Source of the DNA: HGM13233 sp964478515
Lineage (GTDB): Bacteria; Bacillota; Clostridia; Oscillospirales; Ruminococcaceae
Direction of reading: 5' to 3'
DNA length: 20,673 bases
NCBI GenBank assembly: GCA_964478515.1
Contig: CAYZIL010000030.1
Location: 1-20,673 of the forward strand
Positions 7,283 to 14,125 of the stretch are shown here, piece by piece. Both the position numbers and the translations under genes were made by a program. The notes beneath the pieces are model-generated. The model searched no databases. It had not been told where the DNA came from and saw only the letters and a list, made by a program, of their open reading frames with translations. Every line of letters starts with the position of its first letter. Position 1 is the first letter of the stretch.

Positions 7283-7960
7283 CTACTCGCTTTTTTCAGC
7301 CAGCGCTTTTTCTATTGAGTGCTGCGCGTTGGAAATATGTCCGGCGGCCAGTTTTTCGGCGGCGACGGCGTCGCCGCGCGCAATGGCGTCGAGAATGGCG
7401 CGGTGCTCTGTCATCATCCGGTCGAGTCGGCCCGGGCTGCCCATCGACTTTTGCCGCGCAATGCGGACAAAATTGTGATAGTTGGCAAGCATGGCCCGCA
7501 GCGGCCGGTTTTTGCCGGCCTTACAAATCAGGTCGTGAAATTCCGCGTCCAGCGCCACGACTCTTTCAAGGTCGTCGCGCTGCGCGTAAAAGTCCATCAA
7601 ATCAAGCGTCTCGTCGAGCGCTTTGAGCTCCTCGGGAGTGGCGCGCGCCGCCGCGAGACGGGCGGCAAGTCCGTCCATCGTCAGCTTAATGGCGTAGATG
7701 TCGTCAATATCGCTGCGGCTGACGCCCAGCACGCGAATGCCGTGGTGGGGCACAGCCTCCACCAGACCCTCCAGCTCCAGCTGCGCTAACGCCTCGCGCA
7801 GCGGCGTGCGACTGACGTTCAGCTCGGCAAGCAGCTCCTTTTCGCTGAGTATCGTTCCCGGCTCGTAGCGCCCGCCGACAATGTCCTGTTCCATTTTTTT
7901 AAACACGCGGCCGCGCAGCAGCGTCGCCTCGCGGTCGTCGGCAAGATTCCGCTCGTTCAT
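7283..7960 (-). CDS. GntR family regulator, FadR subfamily (FCD domain), citrate operon
   Basis: A 225-aa DNA-binding repressor or activator. The N-terminal winged helix-turn-helix at about 15-80 includes the typical GTILSEKELLAELNVSRTPLREAL and ends in the wing VPHHGIRVL. The C-terminal FCD domain has the expected metal ligand set: D138 and H142 (D-x3-H in ALDAEFHDL), H186 (TEHRAI) and H208. FCD proteins usually bind a carboxylate effector through that metal. The ATG at 7960 lies 1 nt after the isocitrate dehydrogenase stop (7962-7964), with GGAGAC upstream; an in-frame ATG at 7984 is possible but lies inside the preceding gene. Being last in the operon and having a matching palindrome at the operon promoter, it most likely controls its own operon. 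The effector could be citrate, isocitrate or 2-oxoglutarate (inference). Confidence 0.9.
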   Translation of the reverse strand: MNERNLADDREATLLRGRVFKKMEQDIVGGRYEPGTILSEKELLAELNVSRTPLREALAQLELEGLVEAVPHHGIRVLGVSRSDIDDIYAIKLTMDGLAARLAAARATPEELKALDETLDLMDFYAQRDDLERVVALDAEFHDLICKAGKNRPLRAMLANYHNFVRIARQKSMGSPGRLDRMMTEHRAILDAIARGDAVAAEKLAAGHISNAQHSIEKALAEKSE

Positions 7961-7961
7961 A

Positions 7962-8972
7962 TTACTCTGTCTCCATCTCGGCAATCAGTGCCTTGGCGAA
8001 TTCGGCAGTTCCCAGCGCACCGCCGAGATCCTGCGTCAGGCAATTGCCGGCGCGCAGCAGTGAGAGTACGGCGGCGTTGACGCGGCGCGCCGCCTCGCTT
8101 TCGCCGATATGGCGCAACAGCATGGCGCCGGAAAGTATCAGCGCCGTCGGGTTGGCGACATTCTGCCCCGCTATTTGCGGCGCGCTGCCGTGCACAGCCT
8201 CAAATATGGCGCAGTCTGCACCAATATTTGCGCTGGGCGCAACGCCCAGCCCGCCTACGAGTCCGGCGCACAGGTCGGATATTATATCGCCGTATAAGTT
8301 GGGTGCCACGAGCACGTCAAAGGTTTCCGGCTGCTGCACCAGCTTCATGCAGCAGGCGTCGACAATGACGTCGTCAAAATCTATGTCGGGATAATCGGCG
8401 GCAAGCCCGCGGGCGACGTCGAGAAACAGTCCGTCGGTGCATTTCATAATATTGGCCTTGTGCACGGCCGTCACCTTGCGGCGACCGTTGGCGCGGGCGT
8501 ATTCAAAGGCAAAGCGGACAATGCGCTCGCTGCCGGCGCGGGTTATCAGCTTTATGCTTTCGGCGGCGACGTCGCCTATTTTGTGCTCTATGCCGGCATA
8601 CAGATCTTCCGTATTCTCGCGCACCACGACCAGGTCCACACCCGCGTAGCGCGAATTGACGCCGGGCAGGTTGCGCGCCGGGCGCACGTTCGCGTAAAGG
8701 TCAAATTCCCGGCGCAGCGCCACGTTGACGCTGCGAAAACCGCGGCCGACCGGCGTTGTTACCGGTCCTTTGAGCGCCAGCTTGTCAGCGCGCACGCTGT
8801 CGAGCGTGCTTTGCGGCAGCGGCGAGCCGCAGCGCTCAATTTGAGCCTCGCCCGCCTCGCACACGTGCCACTCAAAATTGACGCCGGTGGCGTCCAGTAC
8901 CTGCCGCGCCGCCGCGGCGACCTCCGGGCCGATACCGTCGCCGGGAATAAGTGTAATTGGATAGGTTTTCAT
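7962..8972 (-). CDS. icd: Isocitrate dehydrogenase (NAD-type, isocitrate/isopropylmalate DH family)
   Basis: A 336-aa cytoplasmic enzyme for oxidative decarboxylation of isocitrate to 2-oxoglutarate. The N-terminal ITLIPGDGIGPEV is the family signature. Substrate residues are visible as S81, N83 and R87 (SVNVALRREFDLYANVRP), R97, R118 with VVRENTEDLYAG, K172 in VHKANIMK, and metal aspartates in NLYGDIISDL (D229, D233). The RENTEDLYAG form is typical of isocitrate dehydrogenases rather than isopropylmalate dehydrogenase. The 336-aa length and the lack of the long E. coli-type insert suggest the short NAD-dependent form. The context, citrate synthase and aconitase directly upstream, agrees. The ATG overlaps the aconitase stop as ATGA (8969-8972). 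Homoisocitrate or tartrate-type activity is a less likely alternative. Confidence 0.88.
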   Translation of the reverse strand: MKTYPITLIPGDGIGPEVAAAARQVLDATGVNFEWHVCEAGEAQIERCGSPLPQSTLDSVRADKLALKGPVTTPVGRGFRSVNVALRREFDLYANVRPARNLPGVNSRYAGVDLVVVRENTEDLYAGIEHKIGDVAAESIKLITRAGSERIVRFAFEYARANGRRKVTAVHKANIMKCTDGLFLDVARGLAADYPDIDFDDVIVDACCMKLVQQPETFDVLVAPNLYGDIISDLCAGLVGGLGVAPSANIGADCAIFEAVHGSAPQIAGQNVANPTALILSGAMLLRHIGESEAARRVNAAVLSLLRAGNCLTQDLGGALGTAEFAKALIAEMETE

Positions 8973-10894
8973 TTTCCGCCCTCCCGCGTGAAATTAAGCA
9001 AACCGCCGCACAGTAATATCTGTGCTTGACGCGGCGAGACGTCGAGCCGCGTGTTGATGGTGCCGCCGTCAAAGGCCACTGCCAACGGCGTTCCCTTCGC
9101 CGCCGCAAGCACCTGCTCGCGCGCGCTCTCTACGCTCAGCTTGCCGCCGGCCGACAACAGCTCGTAGTCGGCGGGGTTTTCGAAGCACAGCGGCAATATG
9201 CCGTTATTGATTAGATTTTGCTTGTGGATGCGGGCAAATGATTTTGCCAATACCGCACGCACGCCGAGATAGAGCGGCGCGAGCGCGGCGTGCTCGCGGC
9301 TGGAGCCCTGGCCGTAGTTTTCGCCGGCGACAATTACGCCGCCGCCGCACTGCTTGGCCCGCGCGGCAAAACTCTCGTCACAGGGCGCAAGACAGAAGTC
9401 AGCCAAATACGGTATATTGCTGCGGTAGGGCAGCAGCTTGGCGTTGGAGGGCATAATGTGGTCGGTGGTGATGTTGTCGTCAAGCTTAATGAGTACGGCA
9501 CCCTCGACCCTTTCGGCGAGCGGGCGCGGGGTCGGAAACGGCTTGATATTGGGGCCGCGGACTACTTCTATACTTTCTGTATTTTCAGTGGGTTTTATAA
9601 CCATATTGTCGCAGACGGCAAAGTGTTCCGGCACCAGTGTGAGCGGGCGGCGCGGAAATTCGCGCGGGTCGCTGAGCACGCCCTTGACGGCGGAAACGGC
9701 CGCCGTTTCCGGACTGACCAGGTAGACGCCGGCGCTCTTTGTGCCGCTGCGGCCGTAAAAATTGCGGTTGAAAGTGCGCAGCGACACCGCGTCGGTCGCC
9801 GGCGACTGACCCATGCCGATGCAGGGGCCGCAGGCGCACTCAAGTACGCGCGCGCCGGCGCGGACCATTTTTTCCAGCGCGCCGTTGGCCGCGAGCATGT
9901 CGAGCACCTGGCGCGAGCCGGGTGCAATTACCAGGCTGACGTTCGCCGCCACCGTCGCGCCGTCGAGTATTTCGGCAACTTTCATCATGTCGGCAAACGA
10001 GCTGTTAGTGCAGCTGCCTATAGCCACCTGGTCTATTTTCATGCCGGCGAGCGCGGCCACGACGGCGACGTTGTCGGGGCTGTGCGGCTGCGCCGCCAGC
10101 GGTTCCAGCGCACCAAGGTCTATGTCAATTATTTCGGCATACGCGGCGTCGACGTCGGCGCTCAGCGCGCACCAGTCGCCAAGCCGGTCCTGCGCCGCAA
10201 AAAACCGGCGTGTCACCTCGTCGCTGGGAAATACAGTCGTGGTTGCGCCGAGCTCGGCTCCCATGTTGGCTATAGTGGCGCGTTCGGGCACTGACAAGCC
10301 GGCGAGCCCCTCGCCGCCGTACTCCATCACCCTGCCGACGCCGCCCTTTACGCTCAGCCGCCGCAGCAGCTCCAAAATAACGTCTTTGGCGCTGACCATC
10401 GGCCGCAATTTGCCGCTCAGTCTGACCAGGCACACCTGCGGCATGGCGAGGTAATACGCGCCGCCGCCCATAGCTACGGCGACGTCCAAACCGCCGGCGC
10501 CTATAGCCAGCATTCCCACCGCGCCGGCCGTCGGTGTGTGGCTGTCTGAGCCCAGCAGCGTGTCGCCGGGCACGGAAAAGCGCTCCAATTCCACCTGGTG
10601 ACAAATGCCGTTGCCGGCGCGCGAGTACCAAATACCGTGCTTGGCAGCGACGGTCTGAATATACTTGTGGTCGTCGGCATTTTCAAAACCCGACTGGATG
10701 GTGTTGTGGTCAATATAAGCGAGCGACTGTTTGGTGCGCACGCGGTCTATGCCCATAGCCTCGAACTGCAAATAGGCCATAGTGCCGGTTGAGTCCTGCG
10801 TCAGCGTGCGGTCGATTTTTATCGCTATCTCGCTGCCCGGCTGCATATTTCCGCTGACAAGGTGCGAGCTTATAAGCTTTTCAGTCACATTCAT
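8969..10894 (-). CDS. acn: Aconitate hydratase, short form
   Basis: A 641-aa [4Fe-4S] enzyme that isomerises citrate to isocitrate via cis-aconitate. The three cluster cysteines are in place: C295 in IGSCTNSS, and C355 and C358 in ECACGPCIGMG. The N-terminal domain has LLGSDSHTPTAGAVG, and the C-terminal swivel domain has ITTDHIMPSN and GENYGQGSSREHAAL with the substrate-binding serine and arginine. The length matches the short aconitases of anaerobic Clostridia and other bacteria, well under the roughly 890 aa of AcnA. ATG at 10894 was chosen because it overlaps the citrate synthase stop as ATGA; a start 4 codons earlier (10906) would eat further into that gene. Homoaconitase or isopropylmalate isomerase is unlikely, because those are usually split into two subunits and the neighbours are citrate-cycle enzymes. 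Confidence 0.93.
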   Translation of the reverse strand: MNVTEKLISSHLVSGNMQPGSEIAIKIDRTLTQDSTGTMAYLQFEAMGIDRVRTKQSLAYIDHNTIQSGFENADDHKYIQTVAAKHGIWYSRAGNGICHQVELERFSVPGDTLLGSDSHTPTAGAVGMLAIGAGGLDVAVAMGGGAYYLAMPQVCLVRLSGKLRPMVSAKDVILELLRRLSVKGGVGRVMEYGGEGLAGLSVPERATIANMGAELGATTTVFPSDEVTRRFFAAQDRLGDWCALSADVDAAYAEIIDIDLGALEPLAAQPHSPDNVAVVAALAGMKIDQVAIGSCTNSSFADMMKVAEILDGATVAANVSLVIAPGSRQVLDMLAANGALEKMVRAGARVLECACGPCIGMGQSPATDAVSLRTFNRNFYGRSGTKSAGVYLVSPETAAVSAVKGVLSDPREFPRRPLTLVPEHFAVCDNMVIKPTENTESIEVVRGPNIKPFPTPRPLAERVEGAVLIKLDDNITTDHIMPSNAKLLPYRSNIPYLADFCLAPCDESFAARAKQCGGGVIVAGENYGQGSSREHAALAPLYLGVRAVLAKSFARIHKQNLINNGILPLCFENPADYELLSAGGKLSVESAREQVLAAAKGTPLAVAFDGGTINTRLDVSPRQAQILLCGGLLNFTREGGK

Positions 10895-12243
10895 TGTGCG
10901 GCACACTCCTGTTCATATACGGCGCTGAGTTCCGCCGGACTTATTGTTGTCACCCGGCCGGCGGCATACTGAGCGTCGACCCAGTCCTTCAGCCGCGCGA
11001 CGCGCGCGTCTGTTTTTGCAACAGTCTCACCGATATATTCCGACAGCCACATGGCGATTCCGGCTGCGCCCGACGTCGCGGTTATTGAGACACCCGGGCG
11101 ACTGCTGAGTATTTTTTCGGTATCGAAAATTGTGTATATTTCCGGGTCTTTGAGCATGCCGTCGGCGTGGATACCGGCTTGGGTGATATTGAAATTCTTG
11201 CCGACAAAGGGAGTACTTTCGGGAATATTATAGCCCAACTCGTGCTCGTAATAATTTGCTATTTCGCGAATGACGGTCGGGTCCATGCCGTCCATGGTGC
11301 CGCGTATCTGCGCGTATTCCATCACCATCGCCTCCAGCGGCGTGTTGCCGGTGCGCTCGCCTATACCCAGCAGCGAGCAGTTGACGCCCGACGCGCCGTA
11401 AAGCCAGGCGGCGGTGGAGTTGGCAACCGCCTTGTAAAAATCGTTGTGGCCGTGCCATTCCAGCTGCTCGCTGGGAAAACCGCCGTAAACGTTAAGACCG
11501 TAAATTATGCCCGGCACACTGCGCGGCATAGAAATTCCAGGGTAGGGCACGCCGTAGCCCATAGTGTCGCAGGCGCGAATTTTAATCGGCACTCCGGCCT
11601 CGCGTCCCAGGTCGCTGAGCGCGTGGGCAAAGGGCACGACAAAGCCGTAAAAGTCGGCGCGGGTTATGTCCTCAAAATGGCAGCGCGGATAAATTCCCGC
11701 CTCCAGCGCCTGGCTGACGACGGCAAGGTAGCCGTCCATCGCCTGGCGGCGGGTCTTTTTTAATTTTTTGAATATGTGGTAGTCGGAGCAGCTGACAAGT
11801 ATGCCGCACTCGCGCAGCCCCATATCCTTGGCGAGCTTAAAGTCCTCTTTCGTCGCGCGTATCCAGCCGGTAATTTCGGGAAACTCGTAGCCGAGGTCCT
11901 GGCACAAGCGCAGCGCGCGCTGGTCACGCTCGCTGTAAAGGAAAAACTCCGACTGGCGAATTACTCCCTTTTTGCCGCCGAGACGGTGCAGCATTTTGTA
12001 AAGGTCGACTATCTGCTGCGGCTCGTAGGGCGCGCGCGACTGCTGGCCGTCGCGAAAGGTGGTGTCGGTCAGCCAAATTTCGTCCGGCGGGTTGGCGGGG
12101 TTTACGCGGAAGTTAAAGGTGTATTTCGGCACCTCCTCGTAGGGGAAGATGTCGCGGTAATAGTTGGGGTCGGCGACGTCCTGCAAGTCGTATTTATACT
12201 CGCATTCCATCAACACATTTTTCTTTTTGCTGAACTCTATCAT
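10891..12243 (-). CDS. (Re)-citrate synthase, DRE-TIM metallolyase family
   Basis: A 450-aa enzyme that condenses acetyl-CoA with oxaloacetate to citrate, with stereochemistry opposite to normal citrate synthase. The DRE-TIM barrel signature DTTFRDGQQSR is at 60-70, the metal histidines are in HGHND at 264-268, and GIGERTGN is at 293-300. The metal-side motif FNITQAGIHADG is at 351-362. The long N-terminal segment before the barrel (VADPNYYRDIFPYEEVPKY) and the length fit the Clostridium kluyveri-type (Re)-citrate synthase better than isopropylmalate, citramalate or homocitrate synthase. The operon partners (aconitase and isocitrate dehydrogenase) fit too. The known enzymes are metal-dependent and oxygen-sensitive, in line with an anaerobe. 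ATG at 12243 was chosen for AAGAGGAG 5 nt upstream; the frame could extend to 12294, but that start lies in the predicted leader. Homocitrate synthase remains the main alternative. Confidence 0.8.
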   Translation of the reverse strand: MIEFSKKKNVLMECEYKYDLQDVADPNYYRDIFPYEEVPKYTFNFRVNPANPPDEIWLTDTTFRDGQQSRAPYEPQQIVDLYKMLHRLGGKKGVIRQSEFFLYSERDQRALRLCQDLGYEFPEITGWIRATKEDFKLAKDMGLRECGILVSCSDYHIFKKLKKTRRQAMDGYLAVVSQALEAGIYPRCHFEDITRADFYGFVVPFAHALSDLGREAGVPIKIRACDTMGYGVPYPGISMPRSVPGIIYGLNVYGGFPSEQLEWHGHNDFYKAVANSTAAWLYGASGVNCSLLGIGERTGNTPLEAMVMEYAQIRGTMDGMDPTVIREIANYYEHELGYNIPESTPFVGKNFNITQAGIHADGMLKDPEIYTIFDTEKILSSRPGVSITATSGAAGIAMWLSEYIGETVAKTDARVARLKDWVDAQYAAGRVTTISPAELSAVYEQECAAQ

Positions 12244-12311
12244 GTCTGCTCCTCTTTGGCTGGCCGTACAGCAAAATTGCTGCCGCATATGCATGTTTGA
12301 ATTTTTGAATT

Positions 12312-12323
12312 ATTGTATACAAT
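12312..12323. promoter_or_regulatory. GntR/FadR-type operator on the citrate operon promoter
   Basis: ATTGTATACAAT is a perfect 12-bp palindrome containing GTA-TAC, which fits the FadR-subfamily operator pattern tnGTM-N(0-1)-KACna. It overlaps the last two bases of the -10 and covers the predicted start site, a classic repressor position. On the minus strand a second half-site, TTGTATA, lies 8 bp upstream in direct repeat. The operon's own FCD-type GntR protein is the obvious candidate ligand (inference). Confidence 0.75.
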
Positions 12324-12350
12324 TATACAAAGGAACGGCCGCCACGTCAA
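12322..12350 (-). promoter_or_regulatory. Promoter of the citrate synthase operon
   Basis: Read on the minus strand, TTGACG (12350-12345) and a perfect TATAAT (12327-12322) are separated by exactly 17 bp. This is a near-consensus housekeeping promoter. Transcription would begin near 12315, leaving a leader of about 70 nt before the ATG at 12243. It lies just downstream of the adh terminator, so the operon is an independent unit. Confidence 0.85.
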
Positions 12351-12376
12351 TTGACCGCTTGACGATATTCCCCGCT

Positions 12377-12414
12377 AAAAAAAGCGCGCTGTTGTGCTAT
12401 TCGCACAACAGCGC
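12377..12414 (-). terminator. Rho-independent terminator of the PPC-adh unit
   Basis: A 12-bp perfect stem (GCGCTGTTGTGC at 12386-12397 with GCACAACAGCGC at 12403-12414) has loop TATTC. On the minus strand it is followed within two bases by seven T (12383-12377). It lies about 40 bp past the adh stop and just before the citrate operon promoter, insulating the two units. Confidence 0.93.
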
Positions 12415-12452
12415 CTTGGCGCGGCAGCAATACCGCCGCTGAATTAATATGT

Positions 12453-13490
12453 TCAGGGCTTGAGCACTACCTTTATTGCCTCGCCGCGGCCGATAAGCTC
12501 GACGCCGCGCTCCATTTCGGCAAGCGGCAGCACGTGCGTGACGACGCTGGCGCTCAACCTGCCGGAGGTAACTATGTCAAACGCCTTTTTGAAGCCGAGC
12601 AGGCCGTAGCCGTAGGTGCCTATCACCGACAGCTCTTTGTAATGGATGGCGTTGCCGTCGAGTTTTGTCCAGGGGTCGTCGTGCGGCAAGCCGCCAAATA
12701 CCAGCAAGCGCCCGCGCGGCGCCAGCAGTTCTATGCACTGCTGGTGCGGCGCTGCCGTCGGCGCCGCAACAATGGCGACGTCGGCACCCATGCCGCCGGT
12801 AAGCTCCATAACCTTGGCTTTGAGATCCTCTTCGCCGGAGTTTACAAAGCAGGTGCCGGAAAACTGCCGCGCCATCTCCAGCCTTTTTTCTGAAAGGTCG
12901 GCAACAATAATATTCACGGCGCCGCGCAGCCGGGCTATTTCCGTGTGCAGGCAGCCGGCGGGTCCGGCGCCGACAATTACGACCGTCTCGCCGATTGCGA
13001 CGCGGGCGTTTTCCTGTGCGGCGTAAATTGAGCTCATCAGCTCTATTTCCGCGGCGCGCTCGCTGGCAATAGAGTCGGGCAGCTTGAGCAGCAGCCCGCG
13101 CGCGAGCAGTTCGGGCGGAATGACCATATATTCGGCAAAACCGCCGGGGTACTGCATGCCGAGATACTGCATGTCTGCGCACAGTGAGTGCAGCCCGCTC
13201 ATGCACCAGCGGCAGTGCCCGCAGGGGACGCCGGGAAACATGACAACGCGGTCGCCGACGTTTATTTGCGTCTGGGCGGCGTCGCCCTTTTCCACAACCA
13301 GGCCGACGTTCTCGTGACCGAGTATTACCGGGTATTTGATGTTGTGGTGGCCGTGCAGATAGTTGCGCACGTCCGAGCCGCAAAGTCCCACCGCCTCAAT
13401 TTTCAGCAGCAGACCGTCGCGGGGACATTCCGGCGTGGGCACTTCCTCGTAGGAAACCTGTTTAATACCCTTTAGAACCAGCGCTTTCAT
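12453..13490 (-). CDS. Zinc-dependent alcohol dehydrogenase family protein (MDR, sorbitol/threonine DH-like)
   Basis: A 345-aa medium-chain dehydrogenase/reductase. Catalytic zinc ligands are C37 (GLCGSD) and H59-E60 (GHENVG). The structural zinc site has four cysteines C90, C93, C96 and C104 (CGHCRWCMSGLHSLC). The Rossmann motif GAGPAG is at 174-179, and D198 at the end of the second strand (IIVADLSEKR) points to NAD rather than NADP. The subgroup resembles polyol (sorbitol) and L-threonine dehydrogenases; the true substrate cannot be read from sequence. ATG at 13490 has GGAGGAAC 4 nt upstream (13495-13502). It follows the PPC-domain gene by 74 bp on the same strand and ends at a strong terminator, so the two probably form one transcript. 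A weak -10-like GATAAT at 13542-13547 in the gap could give extra expression. Confidence 0.9.
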   Translation of the reverse strand: MKALVLKGIKQVSYEEVPTPECPRDGLLLKIEAVGLCGSDVRNYLHGHHNIKYPVILGHENVGLVVEKGDAAQTQINVGDRVVMFPGVPCGHCRWCMSGLHSLCADMQYLGMQYPGGFAEYMVIPPELLARGLLLKLPDSIASERAAEIELMSSIYAAQENARVAIGETVVIVGAGPAGCLHTEIARLRGAVNIIVADLSEKRLEMARQFSGTCFVNSGEEDLKAKVMELTGGMGADVAIVAAPTAAPHQQCIELLAPRGRLLVFGGLPHDDPWTKLDGNAIHYKELSVIGTYGYGLLGFKKAFDIVTSGRLSASVVTHVLPLAEMERGVELIGRGEAIKVVLKP

Positions 13491-13564
13491 GTAAGTTCCT
13501 CCAGCAGAAATTTGATTTTTATTTTATTTGTGCGCGGTAAGATTATCACAGTTCGGCGGCGCGC

Positions 13565-13960
13565 TCACTCGCGCTTAAATACTATTTCGTCGTAGCCCGT
13601 GCTCTCGTCCTGACACACGCCGTACTGCCAGCCGTCCAGCGCGCCGACTACCAGTTCGCAAGTGGTGTTGACAACGCAGCCGCGCACCAGGTGCCCGCCT
13701 ACAGTGCTCAGGTCGGTTTTTGACAGCGCAATGTGGATGTGGCAGCGCGCCGCGCTCACCGTGCCGTTGAGCGAGACTATCTCGCAGGGCTCGCCGATTT
13801 CGCGCAGCTCGACACCGCCGGCGTCGCGAACTTTGGCGCAGCTGACACAGCCGACGCCGCTGAGCACCACACCGGCGCCGATGCGGCTGTCCCGCGCCAA
13901 TTTTTCTATTCCCTCAAGCAAATCGTCGCCGCGCCGCAAGCGCACGCAGTAATATTTCAT
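13565..13960 (-). CDS. PPC/DUF296 domain protein
   Basis: A 131-aa single-domain protein of the PPC (plants and prokaryotes conserved, DUF296) family. The sequence shows the family core: GAGVVLSGVGCVSCAKVRD near 28-46, EIVSLNGTVSAARCHIHIALSK in the middle, and GGHLVRGCVVNTTCELVVG near the end. The H-x-H (HIH) and GGHL histidines are the conserved, probably metal-binding positions. In plants the domain is joined to AT-hooks and helps DNA binding and trimer formation; stand-alone bacterial members have no settled function. No AT-hook is present here. Its partner gene is the zinc dehydrogenase downstream, so a metabolic role is as likely as a regulatory one. The ATG at 13960 is preceded by AAGGAAAA about a dozen bases upstream. 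Confidence 0.85.
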   Translation of the reverse strand: MKYYCVRLRRGDDLLEGIEKLARDSRIGAGVVLSGVGCVSCAKVRDAGGVELREIGEPCEIVSLNGTVSAARCHIHIALSKTDLSTVGGHLVRGCVVNTTCELVVGALDGWQYGVCQDESTGYDEIVFKRE

Positions 13961-13989
13961 TCGCCCGGATTTTCCTTTTATTTTTATGT

Positions 13990-13995
13990 ATTATA
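13990..13995 (-). promoter_or_regulatory. Possible -10 box for the PPC-adh unit
   Basis: On the minus strand a perfect TATAAT (13995-13990) lies about 30 bp before the PPC start codon in an AT-rich stretch. The base pairs 17 upstream give TTTTCG, a poor -35, so this is a weak promoter or one needing an activator. Confidence 0.4.
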
Positions 13996-14091
13996 GCATA
14001 TAATTCTGACAGCGAAAAGCTTCTATTACCGCGGAGTTTGCGACAAACAGCGGCTATTGTCCCTTGAATCCTGCCGCTGTGCGATATAGGA

Positions 14092-14097
14092 TATAAT
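14092..14097 (+). promoter_or_regulatory. Possible -10 box for the CmpB-PAP2 gene
   Basis: A perfect TATAAT lies 28 bp before the TTG start. No good -35 occurs at 16-18 bp; TTGAAT at 14064-14069 is 22 bp away, too far for a standard promoter. The 165-bp divergent region therefore has a -10 for each direction and no consensus -35 for either. Confidence 0.4.
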
Positions 14098-14125
14098 TCG
14101 AAGAACAAGCCGCGAGGTATTACCA

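Noticed and set aside
9290..10294. A 334-codon plus-strand open frame opposite aconitase
   Set aside because: Aconitase has every catalytic motif on the other strand; the antisense frame has a composition typical of shadow frames and no recognisable domain.
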